A stretch of 64,000 nucleotides of DNA from Marinobacter sp. X15-166B (GTDB taxonomy: Bacteria > Pseudomonadota > Gammaproteobacteria > Pseudomonadales > Oleiphilaceae): assembly GCF_001752365.1 (NCBI RefSeq), contig NZ_MEIY01000001.1:1734799-1798798 (forward strand), written 5' to 3'. A model generated the notes under the pieces. It was given only the letters and a program-made list of their open reading frames with translations, was not told the DNA's origin and ran no database searches. The position numbers and the translations under genes were made by a program. Below, in pieces: positions 25,757 through 34,228 of this stretch (positions are counted from its first letter, which is position 1; every line of letters begins with the position of its first letter).

Positions 25757-27157
25757 ATGTCCGATCAGACCAAGACTTCCGAAAAACCCTGGGGCGGTCG
25801 ATTCAGCGAGCCGACCGATGCCTTTGTCGAGCGCTTTACCGCCTCGGTGGGGTTTGACCAGCGTCTCTATCACCACGATATTACCGGTTCCATTGCCCAC
25901 GCCACCATGCTGGCCGCGGTCGGGGTCCTGACCGATGCCGAGCGCGACCAGATTATCAATGGTCTCAATGAGGTCAAGGCGGACATAGAAGCCGGACGGT
26001 TCGAGTGGTCCGTGAGTCTGGAAGACGTGCACATGAACATCGAGGCGCGACTCACCGAACGCATCGGTATCACCGGTAAAAAGCTGCACACCGGCCGCAG
26101 TCGCAACGATCAGGTGGCCACCGATATCCGTCTGTACCTGCGTGACGAGATTGATGTCATTGCCGACGAACTGAAACGCCTGCAAACCGGGCTGCTGGAC
26201 CTGGCCGAGCGCGAAGCCGCGACCATCATGCCGGGTTTTACCCATCTGCAGACAGCCCAGCCGGTCACCTTCGGACATCACCTGATGGCCTGGTATGAAA
26301 TGCTGGCCAGGGATGCGGAACGACTGCAGGATTGTCGCAAGCGCGTCAATGTCCTGCCCCTGGGAGCGGCGGCGCTGGCAGGGACCACCTACCCCATTGA
26401 CCGGGCCATGACGGCGCGCCTGCTGGGCTTTGACCGGGCGTCGGAAAACTCACTGGATTCGGTCAGTGATCGCGACTTTGCCATCGAATTCTGCAGTTTT
26501 GCCGCCCTGTTGATGACCCACCTGTCCCGCTTCAGCGAAGAACTGGTGCTGTGGACGTCCGCGCAGTTTGACTTTATTGATCTGCCGGACCGGTTCTGTA
26601 CCGGCTCGTCCATCATGCCGCAAAAGAAAAATCCTGACGTACCGGAACTGGTGCGGGGCAAGACCGGCCGGGTGAACGGCCACCTGATCAGCCTGCTGAC
26701 CCTGATGAAAGGGCAGCCGCTGGCCTATAACAAGGACAACCAGGAAGACAAAGAACCCCTGTTCGACACCATTGATACCGTCAAAGGGTGTCTGCGGGCC
26801 TACGCCGATATGGTGCCGGCGATTGCAGCCAAGGCCGGACCGATGCGCGAAGCGGCCAAAAAAGGGTTCTCCACGGCCACCGATCTGGCGGATTATCTGG
26901 TGAAAAAAGGCGTGGCCTTCCGCGATGCCCATGAGATTGTCGGTAAAGCGGTGGCCTTCGGGGTGGCCGAGTCCCGTGATCTGTCCGAAATGACCCTGGC
27001 GGAGTTGGCGCAGTTCTCTGACGTCATTGCTGACGATGTGTTCGATGTGCTCACCCTTGATGGCTCGGTGCAGGCGCGAAACCATTTGGGTGGCACCGCT
27101 CCGGACCAGGTCCGGGCTGCGGTGACCCGTGCCCGGAAGCAGCTGCTGGGCGGGTAA
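25757..27157 (+). CDS. argH: Argininosuccinate lyase
   Basis: This 466-aa enzyme splits argininosuccinate into arginine and fumarate. Motifs are [19 protein letters not shown] at the start, [14 protein letters not shown] near residue 109, [15 protein letters not shown] near 157, and the family signature [16 protein letters not shown] near 281. The frame is open back to 25664, but ATG 25757 has AGGAAAG just upstream and gives the standard N-terminus. It diverges from algZ, the conserved Pseudomonas arrangement, and converges on the GGDEF/EAL gene with a 4-base gap. Confidence 0.98.
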   Translation: MSDQTKTSEKPWGGRFSEPTDAFVERFTASVGFDQRLYHHDITGSIAHATMLAAVGVLTDAERDQIINGLNEVKADIEAGRFEWSVSLEDVHMNIEARLTERIGITGKKLHTGRSRNDQVATDIRLYLRDEIDVIADELKRLQTGLLDLAEREAATIMPGFTHLQTAQPVTFGHHLMAWYEMLARDAERLQDCRKRVNVLPLGAAALAGTTYPIDRAMTARLLGFDRASENSLDSVSDRDFAIEFCSFAALLMTHLSRFSEELVLWTSAQFDFIDLPDRFCTGSSIMPQKKNPDVPELVRGKTGRVNGHLISLLTLMKGQPLAYNKDNQEDKEPLFDTIDTVKGCLRAYADMVPAIAAKAGPMREAAKKGFSTATDLADYLVKKGVAFRDAHEIVGKAVAFGVAESRDLSEMTLAELAQFSDVIADDVFDVLTLDGSVQARNHLGGTAPDQVRAAVTRARKQLLGG

Positions 27158-27161
27158 TCGG

Positions 27162-29609
27162 TCAGCCCTCTGATTCTGTCTGCAGTCGCGAGGTGACCGT
27201 CTGCGGAATCAGGCTGGCCAGCGGCGCAGGGCTTCCCAGGTGGAACCCCTGCCCGAAATGAATGCCGAGTCGGCGGGCCTGACGCAGCGTGTCTTCATCC
27301 TCGATAAAGGTTGCCACCGTCAGTTTACCCGCCGCCGTGCTGATTTTGTGCAGCGCCTCGACCATGACCTGTTGGACCGGGTTGCCGGGCAGTTGCTGCA
27401 TCATGGAGTGGTCCAGTTTGACTATGTCCACCGGCAGGGTGCCCGCCAGATGGTAACTTTCCACTGAGGCTCCGGCACCATCCAGTGCAACTTTGCAGCC
27501 CACCGCGTGGAGCGAATCGCAGAGTATGGCAACCTCATCCGGATAGCGGGCGGCGACGGATTCATTGACCTCAAAACAGAATATGTCCGGAGCGAAAGGT
27601 GACGGCGCCAGCAGGGCCTGAACCCAGTCCGCAAACCCTTCATCCAGCACACTCGCCTGAGAGAGGTTGAAGCCACAGTATTTCAGCCGGTGTACCAGTA
27701 ACGGTTGTTCGTCCAGCACCGCCAGCGCCTTGCGGATGATTTGCTGATCCAGCTGCTTGCCCAGACTGAACTGGTTGGCAATGGGCAGAAAGGCCTCGGG
27801 TTGCACGGACGGGTTATCTGCGTCATTGTCGGCGAGGCGGGCAAGTATCTCAATGTGATCGCCCCAGGTGGCGCTGGCAACCGGGCGGAGCATCTGGTAG
27901 TGCAGAATCAGACCGTCATGATCGAGGCAGTGTTGCAGGTGAGCCAGCTGCTGCCGGTGGTCGCGTTCACTGGGCAGCCTCTGACTGGCCCGGTCGGCAT
28001 GCACACGGTTACGGCCCGCCGATTTGGCGGTATGGCACAGCTCGGCTGCCTCTGACAGCAACTGCTCGGGAGCGCGGGAGGCGTTGCCGTCAACAAACAC
28101 CAGCCCCGCGCTGGCGGTGGTTTGCAACAGCTTCCCTTGCCAGTCAAAGGCAAAGGCGGCAATGGCTTCGAGCAGGTGTTGCGCGGTGCGCCGGGCTTCC
28201 ATGTCACTGTGGTTGTCCAGCCATAATGCAAAGGTGTCGCCGGCCAGCCGGGTCAGCAGATCGGTGCGGTTGGTATGGGCCGCCATGATGGCGGCCAGTT
28301 CGCGCAGGTAGCGGTCACCGGCGGCGTTGCCCGCGGCGATATTAAGCGGCGTGAAGTTGTCCAGGCCGATAAACAGCAACCCGCCCTGCGGGGTGCTGGG
28401 GGCAGGCGGGTTCAGCAGACCGTCAAAGTGTGCCAGGAATTGGCTCCGGGTCGGCAGGCCTGTAACCGGATCCTGTGCGCTGTGCGGCCCCCCCTGGCCG
28501 GCACCGGGTGAGTGGGACCGGGCGTCGCGGGCAATGAGCAGCGCACCGATGGTGTTTCCCTCCAGGTCCTGCAAGGTGGTCAGGCGGGTTTCGTGGCCTT
28601 GCAGCAGCCGGCTGCGACGGGCCAGGGGCATTTCAGCCTGAAACACGACGCGTTCCATGGCCTGTTGCCACAGGCGCGTTTGTAACCCCTGTTCGCTGGC
28701 GAACGAAGACAGCAGGGTGCCCAGGTTGTCGCCGACGCGTGGCGTGAGCTTGAAGGTCGTACTGAATTGTTGCTCCCAGGCGGCGTTCATATGGGTCAGA
28801 TTGAGCTGAGGGTCCAGCGCAGCGACCAGATCCTGATTGGCTGCCAGCACCGTCTTCAGCAACTGGTCGGTGGCGCGCCGGCGCTGATCCAGTTGCACCA
28901 CGCGCGTGCGGTCCACCGCCGTACCGGCCAGTCGGGTGACCCGCTTGCCGGATTTGAGCGCCTGCCCGGTAAGGCGAACATGGCGGGTTCGCTGGCGGGC
29001 CGTGAGCAGCTTCAGATCGATGCTGAAGGGCCGGCCGGTGCGCAGGCAGCGGCGAAACAGGGCCCGCACACGCTCTTGTTTGCCGGCGCAATAGGACAGC
29101 GCCTGTTCCGCGGTAATGTCACTGCCCGCCCGCAGGTCGAGCAGCCGGTACATGCCCGCGGACCAGGTCACCCGGTTATTGTGAATGGCCAGCTCCCAGG
29201 AGCCCAGGTTGCCGGTGAGTTCTATCAATGGCTGGGAGTGCGGGTCGGGCTGGGCCGGGTCCCGCAGGGCAATGTGTGCACTGGCCGGCTTGTCGGTATC
29301 GCGCACCTGAAAGTGCAGGGTGACGTGCGCACCAAAAAAGAAACCGTCTTTGTGGCGCAGGGTGATCAGGACAGGCTGGTCCTTGGCGAAGCGAAGTCGT
29401 TGCGTGGGGGCAAACAGGTCGTCCTGCTGCGCCGCGACCAGGTGCATGATTGGTCTGCCTTCCAATTCGCTGGCGTGGTAACCCAGTACCGGTTCGCAGT
29501 GGTGGTCCGCATGAACGATTCGCCCACTATCGTCGATGCGGATCAGCGTGCCCTGGCTGTCGGCTGCTCCGGTATCAGAGCGGTAACGGCGGATACAATA
29601 CTCTTTCAC
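27162..29609 (-). CDS. PAS-GGDEF-EAL protein with degenerate catalytic motifs
   Basis: This 815-aa cytoplasmic protein has three PAS-like regions (~18-125, ~130-240, ~250-370), a GGDEF domain (~385-550) and an EAL domain (~565-805). Both enzymatic centres look damaged. The GGDEF loop reads AGDTF at residues 456-460. The EAL motif is EIL at 587-589. The usual DDFGTG is LDGAGA, and AEGVE has become ATFIED. Some binding positions remain (NLS, EVNE, KLD, QGF). It is therefore more likely a c-di-GMP-binding effector of the FimX kind than an enzyme, which is inference. It stands alone, convergent with argH and divergent from lptM. Confidence 0.88.
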   Translation of the reverse strand: MKEYCIRRYRSDTGAADSQGTLIRIDDSGRIVHADHHCEPVLGYHASELEGRPIMHLVAAQQDDLFAPTQRLRFAKDQPVLITLRHKDGFFFGAHVTLHFQVRDTDKPASAHIALRDPAQPDPHSQPLIELTGNLGSWELAIHNNRVTWSAGMYRLLDLRAGSDITAEQALSYCAGKQERVRALFRRCLRTGRPFSIDLKLLTARQRTRHVRLTGQALKSGKRVTRLAGTAVDRTRVVQLDQRRRATDQLLKTVLAANQDLVAALDPQLNLTHMNAAWEQQFSTTFKLTPRVGDNLGTLLSSFASEQGLQTRLWQQAMERVVFQAEMPLARRSRLLQGHETRLTTLQDLEGNTIGALLIARDARSHSPGAGQGGPHSAQDPVTGLPTRSQFLAHFDGLLNPPAPSTPQGGLLFIGLDNFTPLNIAAGNAAGDRYLRELAAIMAAHTNRTDLLTRLAGDTFALWLDNHSDMEARRTAQHLLEAIAAFAFDWQGKLLQTTASAGLVFVDGNASRAPEQLLSEAAELCHTAKSAGRNRVHADRASQRLPSERDHRQQLAHLQHCLDHDGLILHYQMLRPVASATWGDHIEILARLADNDADNPSVQPEAFLPIANQFSLGKQLDQQIIRKALAVLDEQPLLVHRLKYCGFNLSQASVLDEGFADWVQALLAPSPFAPDIFCFEVNESVAARYPDEVAILCDSLHAVGCKVALDGAGASVESYHLAGTLPVDIVKLDHSMMQQLPGNPVQQVMVEALHKISTAAGKLTVATFIEDEDTLRQARRLGIHFGQGFHLGSPAPLASLIPQTVTSRLQTESEG

Positions 29610-29796
29610 GTTGATCGGTCTCCGGGCAAGGTCATCGGACTGGCCGCTTTATCATACTGGTAAACTGGAGTATGTGAATCTTTGCGGTGCTGCCGGTTGC
29701 CGCTGACCGGGGGGGGCTGGAGCGGGCGCAGAATGTCGAACCCTGCGCGACTCCTCAGGTATACTCTGCACAACAGTAACGCAAGAGGGGCCGACG

Positions 29797-30000
29797 ATGG
29801 CGGTTAAGTTCAAAGCGGTGACCGGGCCGGCCACCTGGGTGTTGGTGCTCGCCGCGGTGACGCTGCTGGGCGGGTGTGGCCAGAAGGGAGCGCTCTACCG
29901 GGAAGCAGGAGCCGCGCCCCCTTCGGCAAGCCAGAGTGCCCCGGGCGGCGACCGTGAAACCGGCGCTGCCCGGGCACAGCCGCAGCCTCTTCAAGATTAA
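29797..30000 (+). CDS. lptM: LPS-assembly lipoprotein LptM (YifL type)
   Basis: This 67-aa lipoprotein has a signal helix and lipobox LLGGC near residue 27, followed by the family mark GQKGALY. LptM helps the LptDE translocon mature in the outer membrane. The remainder is a low-complexity Pro/Ala tail. It lies immediately before lysA, its usual place in gammaproteobacteria. A TATACT box at 29760-29765 could be its -10. ATG 29797 has GAGGGG ten bases upstream. No other small gene competes for this position. Confidence 0.9.
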   Translation: MAVKFKAVTGPATWVLVLAAVTLLGGCGQKGALYREAGAAPPSASQSAPGGDRETGAARAQPQPLQD

Positions 30001-30027
30001 TCAGCCACTTATCTATCGGGAATGTTA

Positions 30028-31278
30028 ATGGATCATTTCAACTACCGTGACGGCCAGCTGCATGCAGAGGCTGTGTCCGCGACCGAAATTGCCACGCGTT
30101 TTGGTACCCCCGCGTATGTATACTCCCGGGCGGCGCTGGAACAGAATTACCGCGCCTACGCCGACGCGCTGGCCAACCGCCCACATTTGGTGTGCTACGC
30201 CGTCAAGGCCAACAGCAATCTGGCGGTGCTGGACGTACTTGCCCGGCTGGGGGCCGGGTTTGACATTGTCTCCGCCGGTGAGCTGGAGCGGGTCATTCGT
30301 GCCGGCGCGGACCCGGCCAAGGTGGTGTTTTCGGGCGTCGGCAAGCAACCCTGGGAACTCCGGCGCGCGCTGGAAGCCGGGGTACGGTGCTTCAACGTAG
30401 AGTCGGACGCCGAACTCGACCGCCTCAACGAGATCGCCGGGGAACTGGGGGTGCGGGCGCCCGTATCCCTGCGGGTGAATCCGGATGTGGACGCGGGCAC
30501 CCACCCGTATATCTCCACCGGTCTCAAAGAAAACAAGTTCGGGATTGATATCGCCGAAGCGCCGGCGGTGTATGCCCGGGCCGCCCAAATGCCGCACCTC
30601 GAGATCATCGGCGTCGATTGCCATATCGGTTCGCAACTGACCACCGTGGAGCCATTTCTGGACGCGCTGGACCGGGTGCTCGCCCTGATTGATGACCTGG
30701 AAACCCAGGGTATTGCCATCCGACACCTCGATATGGGCGGGGGCCTGGGGGTGCGCTACAACGATGAGACCCCGCCGACGCCGGCAGAGTACATCGCCCG
30801 GCTGAAGCAAAAACTGGGCGACCGCCAGTTGGAACTGGTCCTGGAACCGGGGCGCTCGATCGCCGCCAATGCCGGCATCCTGCTGACCCGGGTCGAGTTT
30901 CTCAAATGCACCGCGCACCGCAATTTCGCCATCATCGACGGGGCCATGAACGACTTGCTGCGTCCGGCCCTGTACGGGGCCTGGCAGAAAATCATACCGG
31001 TGACCGAACACAGCGAGGGCGAAGAAAAGCTCTGGGATCTGGTCGGACCGGTGTGTGAAACCGGCGATTTCCTGGGCAAGGACCGGCGACTGCGCCTGGC
31101 GGCCGGCGACCTGCTGGCGGTGAAGTCTGCGGGGGCTTACGGGTTTGTGATGAGTTCCAATTATAACAGCCGTAACCGGCCACCCGAGCTGATGGTGGAC
31201 GGTGAACAGGTCCACGTCGTCCGCCGTCGGGAAACCCTGGACGATCAGCTTGCCCCCGAAAGCTGTCTGCCGGAATGA
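30028..31278 (+). CDS. lysA: Diaminopimelate decarboxylase
   Basis: This 416-aa PLP enzyme makes lysine from meso-diaminopimelate. The PLP lysine is Lys60 in CYAVKANSN. Further motifs are [15 protein letters not shown] near residue 90, HIGSQLT near 205, [12 protein letters not shown] near 235, [11 protein letters not shown] near 274, and the late [11 protein letters not shown] and [16 protein letters not shown] 30028 has GGGA six bases upstream; the in-frame ATG 30022 touches that site and is less likely. It is followed by dapF with a 4-base overlap, so the last steps of the diaminopimelate/lysine pathway are made together. Confidence 0.98.
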   Translation: MDHFNYRDGQLHAEAVSATEIATRFGTPAYVYSRAALEQNYRAYADALANRPHLVCYAVKANSNLAVLDVLARLGAGFDIVSAGELERVIRAGADPAKVVFSGVGKQPWELRRALEAGVRCFNVESDAELDRLNEIAGELGVRAPVSLRVNPDVDAGTHPYISTGLKENKFGIDIAEAPAVYARAAQMPHLEIIGVDCHIGSQLTTVEPFLDALDRVLALIDDLETQGIAIRHLDMGGGLGVRYNDETPPTPAEYIARLKQKLGDRQLELVLEPGRSIAANAGILLTRVEFLKCTAHRNFAIIDGAMNDLLRPALYGAWQKIIPVTEHSEGEEKLWDLVGPVCETGDFLGKDRRLRLAAGDLLAVKSAGAYGFVMSSNYNSRNRPPELMVDGEQVHVVRRRETLDDQLAPESCLPE

Positions 31279-32171
31279 CCCGCCAGACCCGCCGTAAGCC
31301 GCTGCCTCAGATGCTCGCATTTACCAAAATGCACGGGCTGGGGAACGACTTTATGGTGGTGGATGCCATCAGTCAGTCGTGCCGGCTGACTGCAGAGCAG
31401 ATCCAGAGTTTGTCCGACCGGAACTTCGGCGTCGGCTTTGACCAGTTGCTGGTGGTGGAACCCCCGGGCTCGCCAGACGTGGACTTCCGCTACCGCATTT
31501 ACAATGCCGATGGATCGGAGGTGGAACAGTGCGGCAACGGGGCGCGTTGTTTCGCCCGTTTTGTCCGCGATCGCCGGCTTACCAATAAGACCCTGATCCG
31601 GGCGGAAACGACCCGCGGCGTGCTGGAGTTGCGCGTGGGGCGGGACGGCTGGGTCACCGTCAACATGGGGGTTCCCGAATTGGAGCCCGCAGCCATACCG
31701 TTTGTCGCCGATGCCCGCGAACCGGTGTACACCGTATCGGTGGCGGGCCAGACGGTGGCCTTGAGCGCCGTTTCCATGGGTAACCCCCACGGCGTCCTGG
31801 TGGTCGATGATGTGGCCCGCGCGCCGGTGGATACCCTGGGCCCGGCGCTGGAACAGCACCCGCGCTTTCCGGCCCGGGCCAATATCGGGTTCATGCAAAT
31901 CGTGGATCGCAAGAAGGTGCGCCTGCGGGTGTTCGAGCGTGGCTGTGGAGAAACCCTGGCGTGCGGCAGTGGCGCCTGTGCAGCGGTGGTGAGCGGACGT
32001 TTGCGCGGCTTGCTGGACCCCCGGGTCAGGGTGGAGTTGCCGGGCGGACCACTGACCGTGGAATGGCAGGGCCAGGGAGCCCCTGTTATGATGGAAGGGC
32101 CCACCGAAAGTGTCTTTGAAGGGCAGGTTCGGGTGTCTGGTCGGCCAAAAAATCGCAGTCGCGCCCGGTGA
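31275..32171 (+). CDS. dapF: Diaminopimelate epimerase
   Basis: This enzyme converts LL- to meso-diaminopimelate for lysine and peptidoglycan. The two catalytic cysteines are in NGARCFARF and [22 protein letters not shown] opens the conserved part. ATG 31275 overlaps the lysA stop (ATGA) and gives 298 aa. ATG 31311 (MLAFTKMHG) matches the usual family N-terminus better but has no ribosome site, so the first 12 residues are uncertain. A basic tail of about ten residues extends past the normal end. The next genes are DUF484 and xerC, a conserved order. Confidence 0.97.
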   Translation: MTRQTRRKPLPQMLAFTKMHGLGNDFMVVDAISQSCRLTAEQIQSLSDRNFGVGFDQLLVVEPPGSPDVDFRYRIYNADGSEVEQCGNGARCFARFVRDRRLTNKTLIRAETTRGVLELRVGRDGWVTVNMGVPELEPAAIPFVADAREPVYTVSVAGQTVALSAVSMGNPHGVLVVDDVARAPVDTLGPALEQHPRFPARANIGFMQIVDRKKVRLRVFERGCGETLACGSGACAAVVSGRLRGLLDPRVRVELPGGPLTVEWQGQGAPVMMEGPTESVFEGQVRVSGRPKNRSRAR

Positions 32172-32197
32172 CTGCTGTATAACAAAAGGAGAGTGTG

Positions 32198-32944
32198 ATG
32201 ACCGATCAAACGGCCCGCAAGAAGGCCGGAGAACTGAGCAAAGAGGCGGTTGCCGACTACCTGCGTGCCCATCCGGAGTTCTTTCTGGACCAGGACGAAC
32301 TGTTGCGCAGTCTGACGCTGCCCCATCACAGTGGGCGCGCTATTTCGCTGGTGGAGCGTCAGGTGCACCTGTTCCGCGAGCAGCGGGACACCTTGCGGCA
32401 GGAGTTGCTTGAACTGGTCGCCATCGCCCGCCACAACGATCGCTTGTTTGCCAAGAGCAAGCGCCTGCTGCTGCAGGTGATTGAAGCGCGCAACCTGAAT
32501 GAGATGGCCGCCGCCATCGACGACAGCATCCGCCGCGACTTTGGCCTGGATGCGGCCTCCCTGGTATTGTTCAGTGACAAACCCTTGCCGGTCAGTGCGG
32601 AAGGGGCGTTGCATCTGGTCTCCCCGGCGGAAGCCCAGGCCCGCATCGGCGCGTTTCTGGACGGCGACCGGGCGGTCTGTGGCCAGTTCCGCGACAGCGA
32701 ACGGGCCTTCCTGTTTCCGCAGATTGAAGACCCGATTGCCTCCGTTGCCCTGATCCCCCTGCGGGATCACCAGTTGCGCGGTGTATTTGCGGTGGGCTGC
32801 CGTCAGCCAGGCTATTTTGACCAGAGCATGGGCTCGCTGTTTTTGACCTACATCAGCGACACCCTCAGTCGACTCCTGCCCGCCATGCTGCAGCAACACC
32901 AAACCAGAGCCACCCTGGTTGAAGCGATCGCCGAGCCGCTCTGA
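32198..32944 (+). CDS. DUF484 family protein
   Basis: This 248-aa protein belongs to DUF484, a GAF-like family between dapF and xerC in many gammaproteobacteria. It has an N-terminal VADYLRAHPEFFLDQDELL motif (around residue 18), a coiled stretch near 55-95, and a GAF-like C-terminal half. Its role is unknown; the fixed position suggests a link to XerC or to cell-wall growth. ATG 32198 has AAAAGGAGAG upstream; GTG 32195 is a weaker choice. The stop overlaps the xerC ATG by one base. Confidence 0.92.
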   Translation: MTDQTARKKAGELSKEAVADYLRAHPEFFLDQDELLRSLTLPHHSGRAISLVERQVHLFREQRDTLRQELLELVAIARHNDRLFAKSKRLLLQVIEARNLNEMAAAIDDSIRRDFGLDAASLVLFSDKPLPVSAEGALHLVSPAEAQARIGAFLDGDRAVCGQFRDSERAFLFPQIEDPIASVALIPLRDHQLRGVFAVGCRQPGYFDQSMGSLFLTYISDTLSRLLPAMLQQHQTRATLVEAIAEPL

Positions 32945-33909
32945 TGGCGTCACCCGTCAGCGGCGCAACGGACGTCTCCGTCTATGGCGACTGCGCCTTG
33001 CCCGAACCGTGGCTTGCGCCGGTTAATGAGTTTATTGCTTACCTGACGACCGAGCGCCGCCAATCTGCCGACACCTGCAGACATTACCGGCGGGATCTGC
33101 TCCGGTTGGCCAATCATGCGCACGGCGAGGGGCTGACGTGGGCGGAGCTGCGCACCCATCATCTGCGTCAGTACGTGGCCAGCCTCAGCCGTTCCGGTCT
33201 GGGCGGGCGCAGCATCGCCCGGCATTTGTCGGCCATTCGTCGGTTCTACCGTTACCTGGTGCGTGAACAGCGGGTCAGGGGCAACCCGGCGCTGGGTCTT
33301 CGTGCCCCGAAAGCGGCCCGCAAACTGCCCGCGGTCGCCGATGTAGACCAACTGCACAGCCTGCTGGAGGCCCCCCCCGACGACGCGCTGGAAGTGCGGG
33401 ATCGGGCCATGTTTGAACTGTTGTATTCGGCCGGTCTGCGGGTTGCTGAACTGGTGGCAACGGATGTCAGCACGATCGACCTGACGGCCGCTGAGATACG
33501 GGTGCTGGGTAAAGGTCGCAAGGAGCGTCTGCTGCCGGTAGGGCGGAAAGCCTGCGCCGCCATCCGGGCCTGGCTGGTGGTGCGTGCCGGCCTGGCTGCC
33601 GAGGGGGAACCGGCGCTTTTTGTGGGGCGCAGGGGACGGCGGTTAGGCGCCCGTTCCGTGCAGCTGCGCCTGCGACGCTGGGGGGCGGTGAAGGGCGCGG
33701 AGCAAACCCTGTATCCCCACCTGTTACGCCATTCCTTTGCCAGCCACATGCTCGAGTCCAGCGGTGATCTGCGTGCGGTGCAGGAGTTGTTGGGGCACGC
33801 GGATATTGCCACCACGCAGATCTACACCCACCTCGATTATCAGCACCTCGCCAACGTGTATGATCGCAGCCACCCCCGGGCACGCCGGCGCCGGCGAACG
33901 GACGATTAG
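32944..33909 (+). CDS. xerC: Tyrosine recombinase XerC
   Basis: This 321-aa recombinase resolves chromosome dimers at dif together with XerD. The N-terminal core-binding domain ends near residue 125. The catalytic domain has an arginine in LYSAGLRVAELV near residue 164, a lysine in LGKGRKERLLPV near 188, HLLRHSFASHML near 259, LLGHADIATTQIYTH near 283, and the nucleophilic tyrosine in IYTHLDYQ. The context after dapF and DUF484 fits XerC and not XerD. The stop overlaps the convergent DUF2789 gene by 4 bases. Confidence 0.96.
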   Translation: MASPVSGATDVSVYGDCALPEPWLAPVNEFIAYLTTERRQSADTCRHYRRDLLRLANHAHGEGLTWAELRTHHLRQYVASLSRSGLGGRSIARHLSAIRRFYRYLVREQRVRGNPALGLRAPKAARKLPAVADVDQLHSLLEAPPDDALEVRDRAMFELLYSAGLRVAELVATDVSTIDLTAAEIRVLGKGRKERLLPVGRKACAAIRAWLVVRAGLAAEGEPALFVGRRGRRLGARSVQLRLRRWGAVKGAEQTLYPHLLRHSFASHMLESSGDLRAVQELLGHADIATTQIYTHLDYQHLANVYDRSHPRARRRRRTDD

Positions 33910-34139
33910 TGGCGCAGCAGGGCATTCAGTTCATCAATTACTTCGGCCCAATCGGAGTCATCCGCCAGCCCTTCGCGGAGAAAAGTGGCCTGGCTGCTGC
34001 TCCAGAACGGGGCTTCGGACAGCGGGGTTTCTTGCGGCAGCGGTGAGTGCGTGCGAATAAAATGTTCGATGCTGTCGGGGTCCGAGTCGAGGCCCAGCTG
34101 ATCGAACAGGGTGCTTAACGAGTGTTGGCTGGTGTCCAT
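33906..34139 (-). CDS. DUF2789 family protein
   Basis: This 77-aa acidic protein belongs to DUF2789, small proteins of unknown function in marine and soil gammaproteobacteria. It has LSTLFDQLGLDSDPDSIEHF near the start and the conserved ending DWAEVIDELNALLR. ATG 34139 is supported by the strong ribosome site GGAGGTG. It lies opposite to xerC, with a 4-base overlap of stops, and diverges from the two-domain sensor kinase gene. Confidence 0.85.
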   Translation of the reverse strand: MDTSQHSLSTLFDQLGLDSDPDSIEHFIRTHSPLPQETPLSEAPFWSSSQATFLREGLADDSDWAEVIDELNALLRH

Positions 34140-34228
34140 ACTTTCACCTCCAAAGACGCTGGATGGTGGTACTATCCGGGAAGCGGTAACGCTCAGTTTT
34201 AATGTAGTGGAAGCGGAGAAAATATCCA

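Noticed and set aside
32944..33909. The tyrosine recombinase as an integrase of a mobile element.
   Set aside because: The lysA-dapF-DUF484-xerC order and length mark it as housekeeping XerC, and no attachment site or cargo is present.
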